Origin: Mesorhizobium sp. B2-3-4
GTDB lineage: Bacteria; Pseudomonadota; Alphaproteobacteria; Rhizobiales; Rhizobiaceae
Assembly (NCBI RefSeq): GCF_006442315.1
Contig: NZ_VFVY01000002.1
Span: 248,001 to 312,000, forward strand
Reading direction: 5' to 3'
DNA: 64,000 nt
The notes under the pieces: model-generated
What the model was told of the DNA's origin: nothing
What the model saw: the letters and a program-made list of their open reading frames with translations, nothing else
Databases searched by the model: none
Program-made: the position numbers and the translations under genes
Shown: positions 16,511-25,229 of the stretch, piece by piece
Position numbering within the stretch: the stretch's first letter is position 1
Layout: each line of letters begins with the position of its first letter

Positions 16511-18223
16511 CTATTCCTCAGGCGCCGTCGCGGGTGCCGTGTAGCGCCGGCGTACGGCATCCAGCACCTGTTTGCGGCTCTCCTCGGCCGAGAGCTTCCT
16601 GTCCTTTTCCGCCTCGGCGGTTTCGCGGGCGAGGTCCTTGTCCCTGATCTGCTGTCGGAACCATTTGGAATAGTCGCCCGCGCGCAGATGGAATTCCCAG
16701 GTCTTGTCGTCGATGCCTTCGGCGATCTGGGCGAAAATCATCAGATTATGGGCCCTGAGGTTCATGGCATCGTCGGGACCATGGAAATAGAAGCTGCCCG
16801 TCTCATCGAGCTGGCCCTCGGCATATTTGCGGCTGTGGCGCTTGAGCGACTGGCGCGGTTCGATCACCTTGACCGTCTTGATTTTCTTGCCTGCTCCCGG
16901 CCGCCAGAACAGCACCCGGTCGCCCTTCGGCGTCGGAATGTCCTTCGGCATCTCGATGCCGGTCTCCCGGCAGAAGGCCTTTATAACATCCTTCGCTTTC
17001 GGCCCAAGGGCGATGACGGCCGTCATCAGTCGCAGGGCATCGGTCGAAATCGCTTCGGGATGGACAGTGATCAGGATCGTCCCCGGCAGTTCGAGCGAGA
17101 GCACGGCACGCGTGTCGTCGCGGCGCTTGGGAAGAAGGTGGTGCGCCTCGTCGATGACCAGCCAATGCGGTCGTGCGGTGCGGCGGCGGAAACTGCCAAG
17201 GCCTGGCAGCAAGTCGGCAAAGAAGTCCGGCCGTTCGCTGACACGCAGCGCCAGGCCGTTGACGACGACATTGCTGTCGGCCTTGGCGATCAGATCCAGC
17301 ACTTGCGCCTTTGTCGGCGCGCTCGATCCATCGCCCAGCCTAACGGCGCCTTCGAGGCCGTCATAGTCGCCCTCAGGGTCGAAGACGCAAAACTGAAACC
17401 GGCTCTCGACGAAGCGTTCCGTCAGCGCGGTCGCCAAAGTGGATTTGCCGATGCCCGAGCTGCCGGCGATAAGCACGCTTTCGGTCGGCGACAGATAGAT
17501 GTCGTCGCCGCCCGCGGTCCCCAGAACCACGCCGCCGTGGCGTTTCGGCACGATCCCGTGGTCGTGCTTGATCAGCTTGGCGATCAGTTCCTCGACGCCT
17601 TTGCCGCGCGCCCCGCGCATGACCAGGTCCGCGGTGCTTTTGACCGCGGGAATGGCATTGTCGACGGCAACGCCGCAGCCGCAGGCCTGCAGGAAGGCAT
17701 GATCGTTCTCGGCGTCGCCCACGCCCACCACATTGTGCGGCGAAAGGCGAAGATCCTCAAGCGCCGCCGCCAGTCCGGTGGCTTTGTTGATGCCACTTGG
17801 CAGAACCATCACCGCGCCTTTGTTGAAGATGATTTCCAGTTCCAGCCCCATCTTCTTGATGGTGTCGAGCACGGTGGCCTGATGTGGTTCCCAGGTTGCG
17901 ACGATCGAACGTCCCACAGAAAGCGGCTTCACACCCTGCTTTTTCAGCCTGGCGACGAATTTCGGCTCGGGCTCGGGCGAGATCGTCCGCTCTTCCTCGC
18001 TTGCCGGCGTGTAGATCAAGGCGCCGTTCTCGGCGACGACCTTGTCGAACAGGCCGACATCGGGAAACACCCGTTTGAGGTCGGGCAATTCGCGTCCGGT
18101 GACCAGAAGCAGTTTGCGGCCGCTTTTCTTGAAGCGCTCCAGCGCGGCCAGCGTTTTCTTGGAGACCGTCCCATCATGCGCGAGCGTCCCGTCATAGTCG
18201 GTCGCGAGCGCGATGAAATACAT
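16511..18223 (-). CDS. HAD-superfamily phosphatase fused to a P-loop ATPase
   Basis: A 570-residue two-domain protein. Residues 1-220 are a Cof/IIB-type HAD phosphatase: catalytic DYDGTL (residues 9-14), TGRELPD, and the acidic motif GVGDAENDHAFL. Residues 225 to about 480 form a separate P-loop ATPase with Walker A GSSGIGKST and Walker B WLVIDEAHHLLP, resembling HerA/DUF87-type ATPases. The tail is a charged helix. It lies 10 bp after the SDR gene and before the small membrane protein, in a stress-type cluster. The combination suggests ATP-dependent control of a sugar-phosphate phosphatase, but neither substrate nor partner is known. Confidence 0.8.
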   Translation of the reverse strand: MYFIALATDYDGTLAHDGTVSKKTLAALERFKKSGRKLLLVTGRELPDLKRVFPDVGLFDKVVAENGALIYTPASEEERTISPEPEPKFVARLKKQGVKPLSVGRSIVATWEPHQATVLDTIKKMGLELEIIFNKGAVMVLPSGINKATGLAAALEDLRLSPHNVVGVGDAENDHAFLQACGCGVAVDNAIPAVKSTADLVMRGARGKGVEELIAKLIKHDHGIVPKRHGGVVLGTAGGDDIYLSPTESVLIAGSSGIGKSTLATALTERFVESRFQFCVFDPEGDYDGLEGAVRLGDGSSAPTKAQVLDLIAKADSNVVVNGLALRVSERPDFFADLLPGLGSFRRRTARPHWLVIDEAHHLLPKRRDDTRAVLSLELPGTILITVHPEAISTDALRLMTAVIALGPKAKDVIKAFCRETGIEMPKDIPTPKGDRVLFWRPGAGKKIKTVKVIEPRQSLKRHSRKYAEGQLDETGSFYFHGPDDAMNLRAHNLMIFAQIAEGIDDKTWEFHLRAGDYSKWFRQQIRDKDLARETAEAEKDRKLSAEESRKQVLDAVRRRYTAPATAPEE

Positions 18224-18233
18224 TGCCTCGACC

Positions 18234-19205
18234 TCAGTAACCGCCGACGATCGGCAGGATCTCGCCGGTGATGTAGCTGGAGCAATGCGGGGAGGCGAGG
18301 AACACGTAGGCCGGAGCCAGTTCCTCCGGCTGAGCCGGCCGTTTCATCGGCGTGTCGGCGCCGAATTTCGAGACGTCTTCGGCTTCCTTGTCCGACGGAT
18401 TGAGAGGCGTCCACACCGGTCCCGGCGCGACGGCGTTTACCCTGATGCCCTTGCCGATGAGGTTGCCGGACAGAGCGCGGGTGAAGGCGTGGATGCCACC
18501 CTTTGTCATCGAATAGTCGACCAGTTGCTTGGAGCCGGCTATGCCGGTAACCGAACCGGTGTTGACGATCGCCGAACCCGGCTTCATGTGCGGCACCGAT
18601 TCCTGCGCCATGTGGAAATAGCCATAGAGATTGGTCTTCAGCGTCGTGTCGAAATGCTCCTCCGTCAGGTCGCCGAAGTCGCTGGAATGGATCTGGAAGG
18701 CGGCGTTGTTGACCAGCACGTCGATACGGCCGAATGCTTTGACCGTGGCCGCCACGGCATCATGACAATCCTGCCTTTCGCTGACGTCGCCCTTGATCAG
18801 GATGCAGTGCCGGCCTTCACCTTCGACGGCGGATTTTGTCTCTTCGGCGTCCCTGTCCTCGGACAGATAGACGATCGCGATATCGGCGCCTTCGCGGGCG
18901 AACAACACCGCCACCGCGCGGCCGATGCCGGAATCGCCGCCCGTGATGAGAGCCACTTTCTGATCGAGCTTTTTTGATCCGAAATAGTAGGGCGCATCGT
19001 AGAGAGGCGCGGGCTCAACCGCCGATTCGTGCCCCGGCTTTTTCTGATGCTGCTTGGGGAAAGGGGGCTCCGGATAGGCGCGCGCGCCAGCCTGCATGGC
19101 GTGCTCGACCTTGCCGTTGCGCTTCGATCTATCCTTGGCATCGATGCCCTGCTGGATATGGCGCTGCTTGGCGGCTTCACCGGCGGTGCTGGATTGCGTC
19201 ATCAT
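18234..19205 (-). CDS. SDR-family oxidoreductase, general-stress (GsiB/YdaD-like) type
   Basis: A 323-residue short-chain dehydrogenase with the long N-terminal extension typical of bacterial general-stress SDRs (hydrophilic segment, then PAPLYDAPYYFGSKKLDQKVALITGG). The NAD(P)-binding motif TGGDSGIG, the NNAA motif and the catalytic YSMTKGG are present; it ends YITGEILPIVGGY as in the family. It is 34 bp downstream of the small hydrophilic protein gene and 10 bp upstream of the HAD/ATPase gene, so a single EcfG-driven operon is likely. Substrate unknown. Confidence 0.88.
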   Translation of the reverse strand: MMTQSSTAGEAAKQRHIQQGIDAKDRSKRNGKVEHAMQAGARAYPEPPFPKQHQKKPGHESAVEPAPLYDAPYYFGSKKLDQKVALITGGDSGIGRAVAVLFAREGADIAIVYLSEDRDAEETKSAVEGEGRHCILIKGDVSERQDCHDAVAATVKAFGRIDVLVNNAAFQIHSSDFGDLTEEHFDTTLKTNLYGYFHMAQESVPHMKPGSAIVNTGSVTGIAGSKQLVDYSMTKGGIHAFTRALSGNLIGKGIRVNAVAPGPVWTPLNPSDKEAEDVSKFGADTPMKRPAQPEELAPAYVFLASPHCSSYITGEILPIVGGY

Positions 19206-19239
19206 TTTGTCTCCACGGCTGCAGAAAAATCCTCCAGTC

Positions 19240-19560
19240 TCAGTCCCTGGCGCCGACTTGTCGGCCCGATCCTGGAGACGTCCTTGGAGGCGTCGCGTCC
19301 TTCGAGTGTTCTAGGATTGCCGGACCCGCGCCGGATGTCTTCTCGGTGGCCGGGCCGGGTGTCGCCTTGCCGGGCGTGTTCTGGCCTTCGGACTGATGCG
19401 TTTCTTCATTTGTCTGATCGGCGGGCCGTGTCAGGCCCATTCCGCCCGCCGGCGGCTTGTTGCCGGCTGCATCGAGCGAGAAATCATCGCTCGGATCCGG
19501 GCCGGTCCTCGCGGGATATTTCCGCGCGCCGGTTTCATACTCGGTCCTGTCGCGTGCCAT
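19240..19560 (-). CDS. small hydrophilic, probably disordered protein
   Basis: A 106-residue protein (MARDRTEYETGARKYPARTG...) rich in Pro, Gly, Thr and Glu, without cysteine, membrane segment or known domain. ATG 19560 is chosen because GGAGGAAGCC lies just before it. A candidate EcfG promoter ends 28 bp upstream, the same geometry as at the 16188 gene. It is the first gene of the SDR / HAD-ATPase / small membrane protein run. The composition resembles hydrophilin-like desiccation proteins; that is only a suggestion. Confidence 0.65.
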   Translation of the reverse strand: MARDRTEYETGARKYPARTGPDPSDDFSLDAAGNKPPAGGMGLTRPADQTNEETHQSEGQNTPGKATPGPATEKTSGAGPAILEHSKDATPPRTSPGSGRQVGARD

Positions 19561-19587
19561 GGCTTCCTCCATGCTTGCCTGGACGAA

Positions 19588-19612
19588 AACATCCGCCGCG
19601 CGATGAGGTTCC
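19588..19612 (-). promoter_or_regulatory. probable EcfG promoter
   Basis: On the minus strand, GGAAC (19612-19608), 16 bases, then TGTT (19591-19588). It has one mismatch to the EcfG consensus and is 28 bp upstream of the start codon at 19560. Confidence 0.55.
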
Positions 19613-19721
19613 GAACAAACGCTACGGCATCCCATTCCCGGCCGGTGGTCGCCATCGCGTGCAACGGCTGCAACCACCTGATGGCCTGCACGTTGAGCCC
19701 GACTACCGGATCGGAACCAGT

Positions 19722-20441
19722 ATGCTCGAATCGCTTTACCTGAACCTTGGTCAGCACGACGCCCTTTCGGATGGAGAAAAGGCGCTGCTCGCCGACGCCA
19801 TGTCGGTGGAAAAGAATTTTGCCACCGGCGAAGACATTGTCGTGGAAGGCTCGCGGCCGACGTACAGCACGCTGATCGTCGATGGTCTCGCCGCGCGCTA
19901 CAAGGTGCTGGAGGATGGTGGCCGGCAATTCACTTCCCTGCAGGTGCCGGGCGATTTCGTCGATCTGCATGCCTTCCTCCTGAAGACGATGGACCACGGC
20001 ATCGTTGCGCTGTCACCCTGCCATGTGATCGCGGCCGACCACAGCAAGTTGCGCACCATCACCGAGCAGGCGCCGCACCTGACCCGGCTCCTGTGGCTGG
20101 ACACGCTGGTCGACGGCGCCATCCACCGGGAATGGATCGTGGCCATGGGCCGCCGTTCCAAGACCGCGCATCTGGCGCATCTCCTGTGCGAGCTGTTCGT
20201 CAGGCTCCAGGTGGTCAACCACACGAGAGACATGACCTTTCGGCTGCCGCTGTCGCAGGCGGAACTCGCCGACGTACTCGGCCTGTCGGTGGTCCATATG
20301 AACCGCGTCATCGGCGCGCTGCGCAATCTTGGCGCCATCGGCTGGGCAAGCCACATGGTCACAATCCTCGATTGGCAGCGGCTGGTGGAGATAGCCGAGT
20401 TCGATCCGACCTATCTTAGCATGCGACGCGAGCCCAGGTGA
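19722..20441 (+). CDS. Crp/Fnr-family transcriptional regulator
   Basis: A 239-residue regulator with an N-terminal cyclic-nucleotide-type beta-roll (about residues 20-140, e.g. FATGEDIVVEGSRPTYSTLIVDG) and a C-terminal winged helix (LPLSQAELADVLGLSVVHMNRVIGAL). No N-terminal cysteine cluster is present, so it is not a classical FNR iron-sulfur sensor. ATG 19722 gives the usual family length. It is divergent from the EcfG-like stress operon, and its targets cannot be read from the sequence. Rhizobial relatives of this short type are often stress- or oxygen-related. Confidence 0.85.
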   Translation: MLESLYLNLGQHDALSDGEKALLADAMSVEKNFATGEDIVVEGSRPTYSTLIVDGLAARYKVLEDGGRQFTSLQVPGDFVDLHAFLLKTMDHGIVALSPCHVIAADHSKLRTITEQAPHLTRLLWLDTLVDGAIHREWIVAMGRRSKTAHLAHLLCELFVRLQVVNHTRDMTFRLPLSQAELADVLGLSVVHMNRVIGALRNLGAIGWASHMVTILDWQRLVEIAEFDPTYLSMRREPR

Positions 20442-20565
20442 CCACGAGACCCCCTTCGGCCTCTCGGATGCGCCAGTGAACTGCCATGCAATGTGGCGCG
20501 ACAGGGCGAGTCTTCCGCCTCAGGCGGCAAAAACAGAATGCCATTCCTTACGCATCGCACAGTAG

Positions 20566-20593
20566 CGATATAAATATCGGTCATTGGCGATAT
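20566..20593 (+). promoter_or_regulatory. candidate operator of the ArsR-type regulator
   Basis: CGATAT-AA-ATATCG (20566-20579) is an inverted repeat, and a further CGATAT half-site follows at 20588-20593, two helical turns from the first. The sites end ten bases before the start codon at 20603, in the position expected for autorepression. Confidence 0.5.
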
Positions 20594-20602
20594 AGGGAAT
20601 TC

Positions 20603-20893
20603 ATGGATCACGATGCCATCCTCAAGGCGCTGGCCCATCCGGTGCGGCGCGAAATGCTGAACTGGCTGAAGGAGCCGGAAAAGCATTTCACCAGCCAGGA
20701 GCATCCTCTGGCCATGGGGGTCTGCGCCGGTCAGTTCGAGCGGTGCGGCCTCTCGCAATCGACCGTGTCGGCTCATCTTGCCACCCTTTCGTCGGCGGAT
20801 CTGGTGACGACGCGCCGCCTTGGCCAATGGGTCTTCTACAAGCGCAACGACGAAACGATCGCCGCCTTCCGCGAATCCCTCTGCGATATCTGA
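20603..20893 (+). CDS. ArsR-family winged-helix regulator
   Basis: A 96-residue HTH protein: LKALAHPVRREMLNWL at the N-terminus and the recognition region CGLSQSTVSAHLATLSSADLV. It carries two cysteines around residues 41-49 (GVCAGQFERCGLSQ), which could act as a thiol redox or electrophile sensor. It is 33 bp upstream of the ene-reductase gene and most likely controls that operon. ATG 20603 follows ATAGGGAATTC; the frame continues upstream without family similarity. Confidence 0.85.
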   Translation: MDHDAILKALAHPVRREMLNWLKEPEKHFTSQEHPLAMGVCAGQFERCGLSQSTVSAHLATLSSADLVTTRRLGQWVFYKRNDETIAAFRESLCDI

Positions 20894-20926
20894 ACCCACA
20901 TTTGCTTGAGTATGAAAGGCATTCCG

Positions 20927-22042
20927 ATGACCACACTTTTCGACCCGATAGCGGTCGGCGACCTCCCTCTCGCCAATCGCATCGTCATGGCGCCGCTGAC
21001 GCGCAACCGCTCGCCGCATGCGGTTCCCGGCGATCTCTCCGTCACCTACTACCGCCAGCGGGCCACGGCGGGCCTGATCGTGACGGAGGCGACCGCGATC
21101 ACGCATCAGGGCCAGGGCTATGCGAACGTGCCAGGTCTTTACGCGCCTGAACAGCTCGCGGGGTGGAAGAAAGTCACCGATGCCGTGCACGCCGAGGGCG
21201 GCAAGATCGTCGTTCAGCTCTGGCATGTGGGCCGGATTTCTCATACGTCGCTGCAGCCGGGTGGCGGCAAGCCCGTTGCGCCGTCGGCGATCCGCGCCAA
21301 GTCGAAGACCTTCCTGGTCGCAGCCGACGGCAGCGGCAGTTTTGCCGAGACATCCGAGCCGCGGGCGCTCGAGCAAAGCGAGATCGCGGGCATTGTGCAG
21401 GATTTTCGGCGCGCCGCGAAAGCGGCTATCGAGGTTGCCGGTTTCGACGGCGTCGAGATCCATGGTGCCAATGGCTATCTTCTCGACCAGTTCCTGCGTT
21501 CGGGCAGCAACCACCGCACCGACGCCTATGGCGGTTCGATCGAGAACCGCGCTCGCTTCCTGTTCGAGGTGGTGGAGGCGGTCGTCGGTGAAGTCGGCGC
21601 CGGCCGGACCGGCATTCGGCTTTCGCCGGTGACGCCGGCCAACGACTCCTCCGACCCCGAGCCTCAGCCCCTGTTCGAACATGTGGCCAGCGAACTCGGC
21701 CGCTACGGATTGGCCTATGTCCATGTCATTGAAGGCGCGACCGGTGGAGCGCGCGATTTCCAGCAGGGCGAGCGGCCGTTCGACTACGCCGCCTTCAAGG
21801 CGGCCTATCGCGATGCGGGCGGCGAGGGCGCCTGGCTGGTCAACAATGGTTATGACAGGGAACTCGCGGAAGCCGCGGTGAAGACGGGGCGTGCCGACCT
21901 GGTTGCTTTCGGCAAATTGTTCATCGCCAACCCCGATCTCGTGCGCAGATTGCAGCAGGGCACGGCGTTGAACGCACCCGACAGCAACACATTCTACGGC
22001 GGCAGCTCGAAGGGATATACGGACTATCCGACGGCGGCCTAA
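20927..22042 (+). CDS. alkene reductase, Old Yellow Enzyme family (NemA-like)
   Basis: A 371-residue FMN-dependent ene-reductase that reduces activated C=C bonds of enones, maleimides or nitro compounds with NAD(P)H. Family landmarks are IVMAPLTRNRS near the N-terminus, QLWHVGRISH, EIHGANGYLLDQFLRSGSNHRTD (the active-site His/Asn pair is HGAN), YGGSIENRARF and the C-terminal FGKLFIANPDLV. ATG 20927 gives the family length; an in-frame ATG at 20912 is less likely. It is in one run with the ArsR regulator and the LLM monooxygenase, consistent with an electrophile-response operon. Confidence 0.9.
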   Translation: MTTLFDPIAVGDLPLANRIVMAPLTRNRSPHAVPGDLSVTYYRQRATAGLIVTEATAITHQGQGYANVPGLYAPEQLAGWKKVTDAVHAEGGKIVVQLWHVGRISHTSLQPGGGKPVAPSAIRAKSKTFLVAADGSGSFAETSEPRALEQSEIAGIVQDFRRAAKAAIEVAGFDGVEIHGANGYLLDQFLRSGSNHRTDAYGGSIENRARFLFEVVEAVVGEVGAGRTGIRLSPVTPANDSSDPEPQPLFEHVASELGRYGLAYVHVIEGATGGARDFQQGERPFDYAAFKAAYRDAGGEGAWLVNNGYDRELAEAAVKTGRADLVAFGKLFIANPDLVRRLQQGTALNAPDSNTFYGGSSKGYTDYPTAA

Positions 22043-22086
22043 CAGCCCGCCGACCGAGCCGAAGTTGCAGCCGGGATGCCCAGATC

Positions 22087-23412
22087 ATGACACACAAAAA
22101 GCAGTTGCGGCTCGGCGCCTTCATGCGCCCGGTCTCCTTGCACACGGGCGCCTGGCGCTATCCCGGCGCCTACCCTGACGCCAACTTCAACTTCGCCCAT
22201 CTGAAGCGTTTCGCCCAGACGCTGGAGGCGGCGAAGTTCGACGCCTTCTTCATGGCCGACCATCTGGCCGTGCTCAACATGCCGGTAGAGGCGCTGCGGC
22301 GCAGCCACACGGTGACGTCGTTCGAGCCTTTCACCTTGCTGTCGGCGCTGGCCGCTGTCACCGATCATATCGGGCTGGTCGCCACGGCATCGACGACCTT
22401 CGACGCGCCCTATCATGTCGCGCGCCGCTTCGCCTCGCTCGACCATATCAGCGGCGGCCGCGCCGGCTGGAACATCGTCACCACGTCCAATCCCGACGCG
22501 GCGCTGAACTTCGGTCTCGACGAACATGTCGAGCATGACGAGCGCTACCGGCGGGCGCGCGAGTTCCACGACGTCGTGACCGGACTGTGGGACAGCTTTG
22601 CCGACGACGCCTTCATCCGCGATCCCGAAAGCGGCCTCTATTTCGATCCGGCCAGGCTGCATGTGCTGGATCACAAGGGCGAGCATCTTTCGGTGCGAGG
22701 CCCGCTCAACATCGCGCGGCCGGTGCAGGGCTGGCCGGTCATCGTCCAGGCAGGTGCGTCCGAAGCCGGACGGCAACTGGCGGCCGAGACGGCGGAGGTC
22801 ATCTTCGCTGCCCATGCCGACCTCGCCGCCGGCCAGCGTTTCTTTGCCGACGTCAAGGGCCGGGCGCAGAAGTTCGGCCGCTCGCGCGACGACATCAAGA
22901 TATTGCCCGGAGCTTTCGTCGTCGTCGGCGACAGCGCCGAGGAAGCCGAGGCCAAGCGGGCCAAACTCGACAGCCTCGTCTATTACGAAAGCGGCATCGC
23001 CTCGCTGTCGATCGCGCTCGGGCATGATGCATCCGGCTTCGACCCGGACGCGCCCCTGCCGGACATCCCCGAGACCAACGCCAGCAGGAGCGGCCGCGAG
23101 CGCGTCATCGAACTGGCGCGCCAGGAGAAGCTCACCGTCAGGCAGCTCGCGCAAAGATTGGGTGGCTATGCCGGCCTTGCCTTTGTCGGCACGCCGGCGA
23201 CCATCGCCGACGAAATGGAGGAATGGCTCGTCGCCGAAGGTTCCGACGGCTTCAACGTCATGTTTCCCTATCTGCCGGCCGGGCTTGACGATTTTGTCGG
23301 CAAGGTCGTGCCCGAACTGCAGCGGCGAGGCCTGTTCAGGCAGCAATATGAAGGATCGACGCTGCGTGAGAATCTCGGCTTGAAGCGCCCCCCCAACCGG
23401 TTCTTCGCCTAG
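22087..23412 (+). CDS. LLM-class flavin-dependent monooxygenase (NtaA/SnaA/DszA family)
   Basis: A 441-residue bacterial luciferase-fold enzyme that uses reduced FMN and O2. Recognised by RLGAFMRPVSLHTGAWRYPGA, FDAFFMADHLAVLNMP, SSFEPFT-like SFEPFTLLSALAAVTDHIGL and the block GWNIVTTSNPDAALNFG typical of the nitrilotriacetate/desulfurization subgroup. It needs FMNH2 from a separate reductase, and one is encoded 195 bp downstream. The 44-bp gap to the ene-reductase gene suggests co-transcription. Likely substrates are organosulfur or N-oxidised compounds; this cannot be resolved from sequence. Confidence 0.88.
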   Translation: MTHKKQLRLGAFMRPVSLHTGAWRYPGAYPDANFNFAHLKRFAQTLEAAKFDAFFMADHLAVLNMPVEALRRSHTVTSFEPFTLLSALAAVTDHIGLVATASTTFDAPYHVARRFASLDHISGGRAGWNIVTTSNPDAALNFGLDEHVEHDERYRRAREFHDVVTGLWDSFADDAFIRDPESGLYFDPARLHVLDHKGEHLSVRGPLNIARPVQGWPVIVQAGASEAGRQLAAETAEVIFAAHADLAAGQRFFADVKGRAQKFGRSRDDIKILPGAFVVVGDSAEEAEAKRAKLDSLVYYESGIASLSIALGHDASGFDPDAPLPDIPETNASRSGRERVIELARQEKLTVRQLAQRLGGYAGLAFVGTPATIADEMEEWLVAEGSDGFNVMFPYLPAGLDDFVGKVVPELQRRGLFRQQYEGSTLRENLGLKRPPNRFFA

Positions 23413-23544
23413 AACGCCCTTCCGGAGGTCGTGCAATCCACAATCGGCTCGATCCGTTATGTTCCTTTTCCGATGCAGCATCCGGAAAGAAAAATCTTTT
23501 CCGATTCCGACCCGGCGCGACCGTCAATTCCTTTCGTTCCGGGT

Positions 23545-23571
23545 TAATGTCTATAAAAATTATGGACATTA
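23545..23571. promoter_or_regulatory. 27-bp near-perfect dyad operator
   Basis: TAATGTC (23545-23551) and GACATTA (23565-23571) form perfect 7-bp outer arms; after one mismatch the inner ATAA/TTAT also pairs around a 3-base A-tract. The dyad stands alone in the 195-bp gap ahead of the FMN reductase gene and is much AT-richer than its surroundings. It looks like a repressor or activator site for that gene; the regulator is unknown. Confidence 0.6.
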
Positions 23572-23607
23572 CGGCAACCCGTTCGAACAGATCACAGGGC
23601 CTCCATC

Positions 23608-24168
23608 ATGACCAATCCGGCCATTGTCGGCTTTTCCGGCAATTTCACGCGGCCCTCCAAGACCCGCGGCTTCGTCGACCATATCGTGACCGAGATCGCC
23701 GGACGATACGGCCTTGCCGCGAGCACGCACGACATCGTCGATCTCGGTCCCAGTCTTGGCACTGCCAAAGGGGCGCGGGACCTCGATGAACCGGCCCGTG
23801 CCATCCTCGAGCGGATCCTGGCCGCCGATGTGCTGGTGGTCGGCTCGCCGACCTACAAAGGCAGCTATACCGGGCTGTTCAAGCACTTCTTCGATCTCGT
23901 CGATCCGGCGGCCCTCAGGGGCAAGCCGGTGCTGCTGGCGGCGACCGGCGGCGGCGATCGCCATGCGCTGATCGTCGAGCATCAATTGCGGCCGCTGTTC
24001 GGCTTCTTCGAAGCCTTTGCCCTGCCAACGGCCGTCTATGCCTCGGAGAAGGATTTCGTCGACGGCGTGCTGGCATCCGAAGTGATCCGAGCCCGCGTCG
24101 GTCTCGCGGTGGACGATGTCGGCGTCGCGCTCTTCGGCCGGCAGCGCGCCAGGATCGCCGCCGAGTAA
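23608..24168 (+). CDS. NADPH-dependent FMN reductase (MsuE/SsuE-type)
   Basis: A 186-residue flavodoxin-like reductase that supplies FMNH2. The N-terminal phosphate loop GFSGNFTRPSKTR and the flavin-contact motif GSPTYKGSYTGLFKHFFDLV are clear. It sits after the LLM monooxygenase gene and could feed it reduced flavin, as in two-component desulfonation systems. Its own dyad operator upstream implies separate or additional control. ATG 23608 is near CAGGGCCTCC, a weak binding site. Confidence 0.88.
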   Translation: MTNPAIVGFSGNFTRPSKTRGFVDHIVTEIAGRYGLAASTHDIVDLGPSLGTAKGARDLDEPARAILERILAADVLVVGSPTYKGSYTGLFKHFFDLVDPAALRGKPVLLAATGGGDRHALIVEHQLRPLFGFFEAFALPTAVYASEKDFVDGVLASEVIRARVGLAVDDVGVALFGRQRARIAAE

Positions 24169-24319
24169 CGCCCTCCGCCAGATATCCACTCCGATCCTCG
24201 AGGCGCCGGCGATCGATCGCACCCGGCCCGAGACCCGATATCCAATCCGCCAAGGTTGCCGTCGTTACGGCCGATGCCGTAGACAAGCGGCGGTGAGTCC
24301 CATGGCGGAGAAGAAACAT

Positions 24320-25168
24320 ATGTCGGATCGGATGAAAACCATCTCCACCGCGAGGTCGCATGGCGGCGTGCAGGGCGTTTATTCGCACGCCTCGGATGCC
24401 TGCGCCTGCGACATGACTTTTGCCGTCTTCGTGCCGCCGCAGGCCCGTGAAAAGCCGTGCCCTGTCGTCTGGTATCTCTCCGGCCTGACCTGCACCCACG
24501 CCAATGTCATGGACAAGGGGGAGTACAGGCGCCTGTCCGCCGAGCTCGGGCTGATCGTCGTCTGTCCCGACACCAGTCCGCGCGGCGCCGACGTTCCCGA
24601 CGAGAAGGACAATTGGCAGTTCGGCTGTGGCGCCGGTTTCTATCTCGATGCGACGCAAGAACCCTTCGCCCGGAATTATCGCATGTATTCCTATGTCAGT
24701 GAGGAATTGCCGGCGCTGATCGCGGCGGAATTCCCGGCCGACATGACGCGCCAGGCGATCTTCGGCCACTCGATGGGCGGCCATGGCGCGTTGACGATAG
24801 CGCTGAAAAACCCGGAACGTTTCAAGAGCTGCTCGGCTTTCGCGCCGATCGTGCAGCCCGGCACATCAGGCTGGTCCAGGCCGGCGCTGGAAAAATATCT
24901 CGGTGCGGATCAGGCGGCATGGCGCGGCTACGATGCCACCCTGCTCATCGAAGATGGCAACCGCTTCCCGGAACTTCTCGTCGATCAGGGGACAGCCGAC
25001 GGTTTTCTCGACGACGGGCTGAAACCCTGGCTGCTGGAAGAGGCCTGCGCCAAGGCCGGCATGGCGCTCAAATTGCGCATGCAGGACGGCTATGACCACT
25101 CGTATTTCTTTATTTCGACCTTCATGGACGACCATCTGCGATGGCACGCGCAGCGACTGTCCGCGTAA
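24320..25168 (+). CDS. fghA: S-formylglutathione hydrolase
   Basis: A 282-residue esterase-D family hydrolase of the glutathione-dependent formaldehyde detoxification pathway (S-formylglutathione to formate and glutathione). The nucleophile elbow GHSMGGHGAL, the TCTHANVMDKGEYRR region and the family motif WQFGCGAGFYLDAT are visible, and the C-terminal YDHSYFFISTF supplies the catalytic His. ATG 24320 is chosen because GGAG lies ten bases before it; ATG 24302 and 24332 are alternatives. No glutathione-dependent formaldehyde dehydrogenase gene is in the window. Confidence 0.92.
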   Translation: MSDRMKTISTARSHGGVQGVYSHASDACACDMTFAVFVPPQAREKPCPVVWYLSGLTCTHANVMDKGEYRRLSAELGLIVVCPDTSPRGADVPDEKDNWQFGCGAGFYLDATQEPFARNYRMYSYVSEELPALIAAEFPADMTRQAIFGHSMGGHGALTIALKNPERFKSCSAFAPIVQPGTSGWSRPALEKYLGADQAAWRGYDATLLIEDGNRFPELLVDQGTADGFLDDGLKPWLLEEACAKAGMALKLRMQDGYDHSYFFISTFMDDHLRWHAQRLSA

Positions 25169-25229
25169 GCGCGGACGATCAGCCGAAGGCCCGGCAATCG
25201 CCGAGCCCCTTTCCGCTGCTCGCTGCGGT

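Noticed and set aside
23545..23571. Fur box
   Set aside because: The dyad lacks the GATAAT-type repeats of Fur sites, and no iron genes are nearby.
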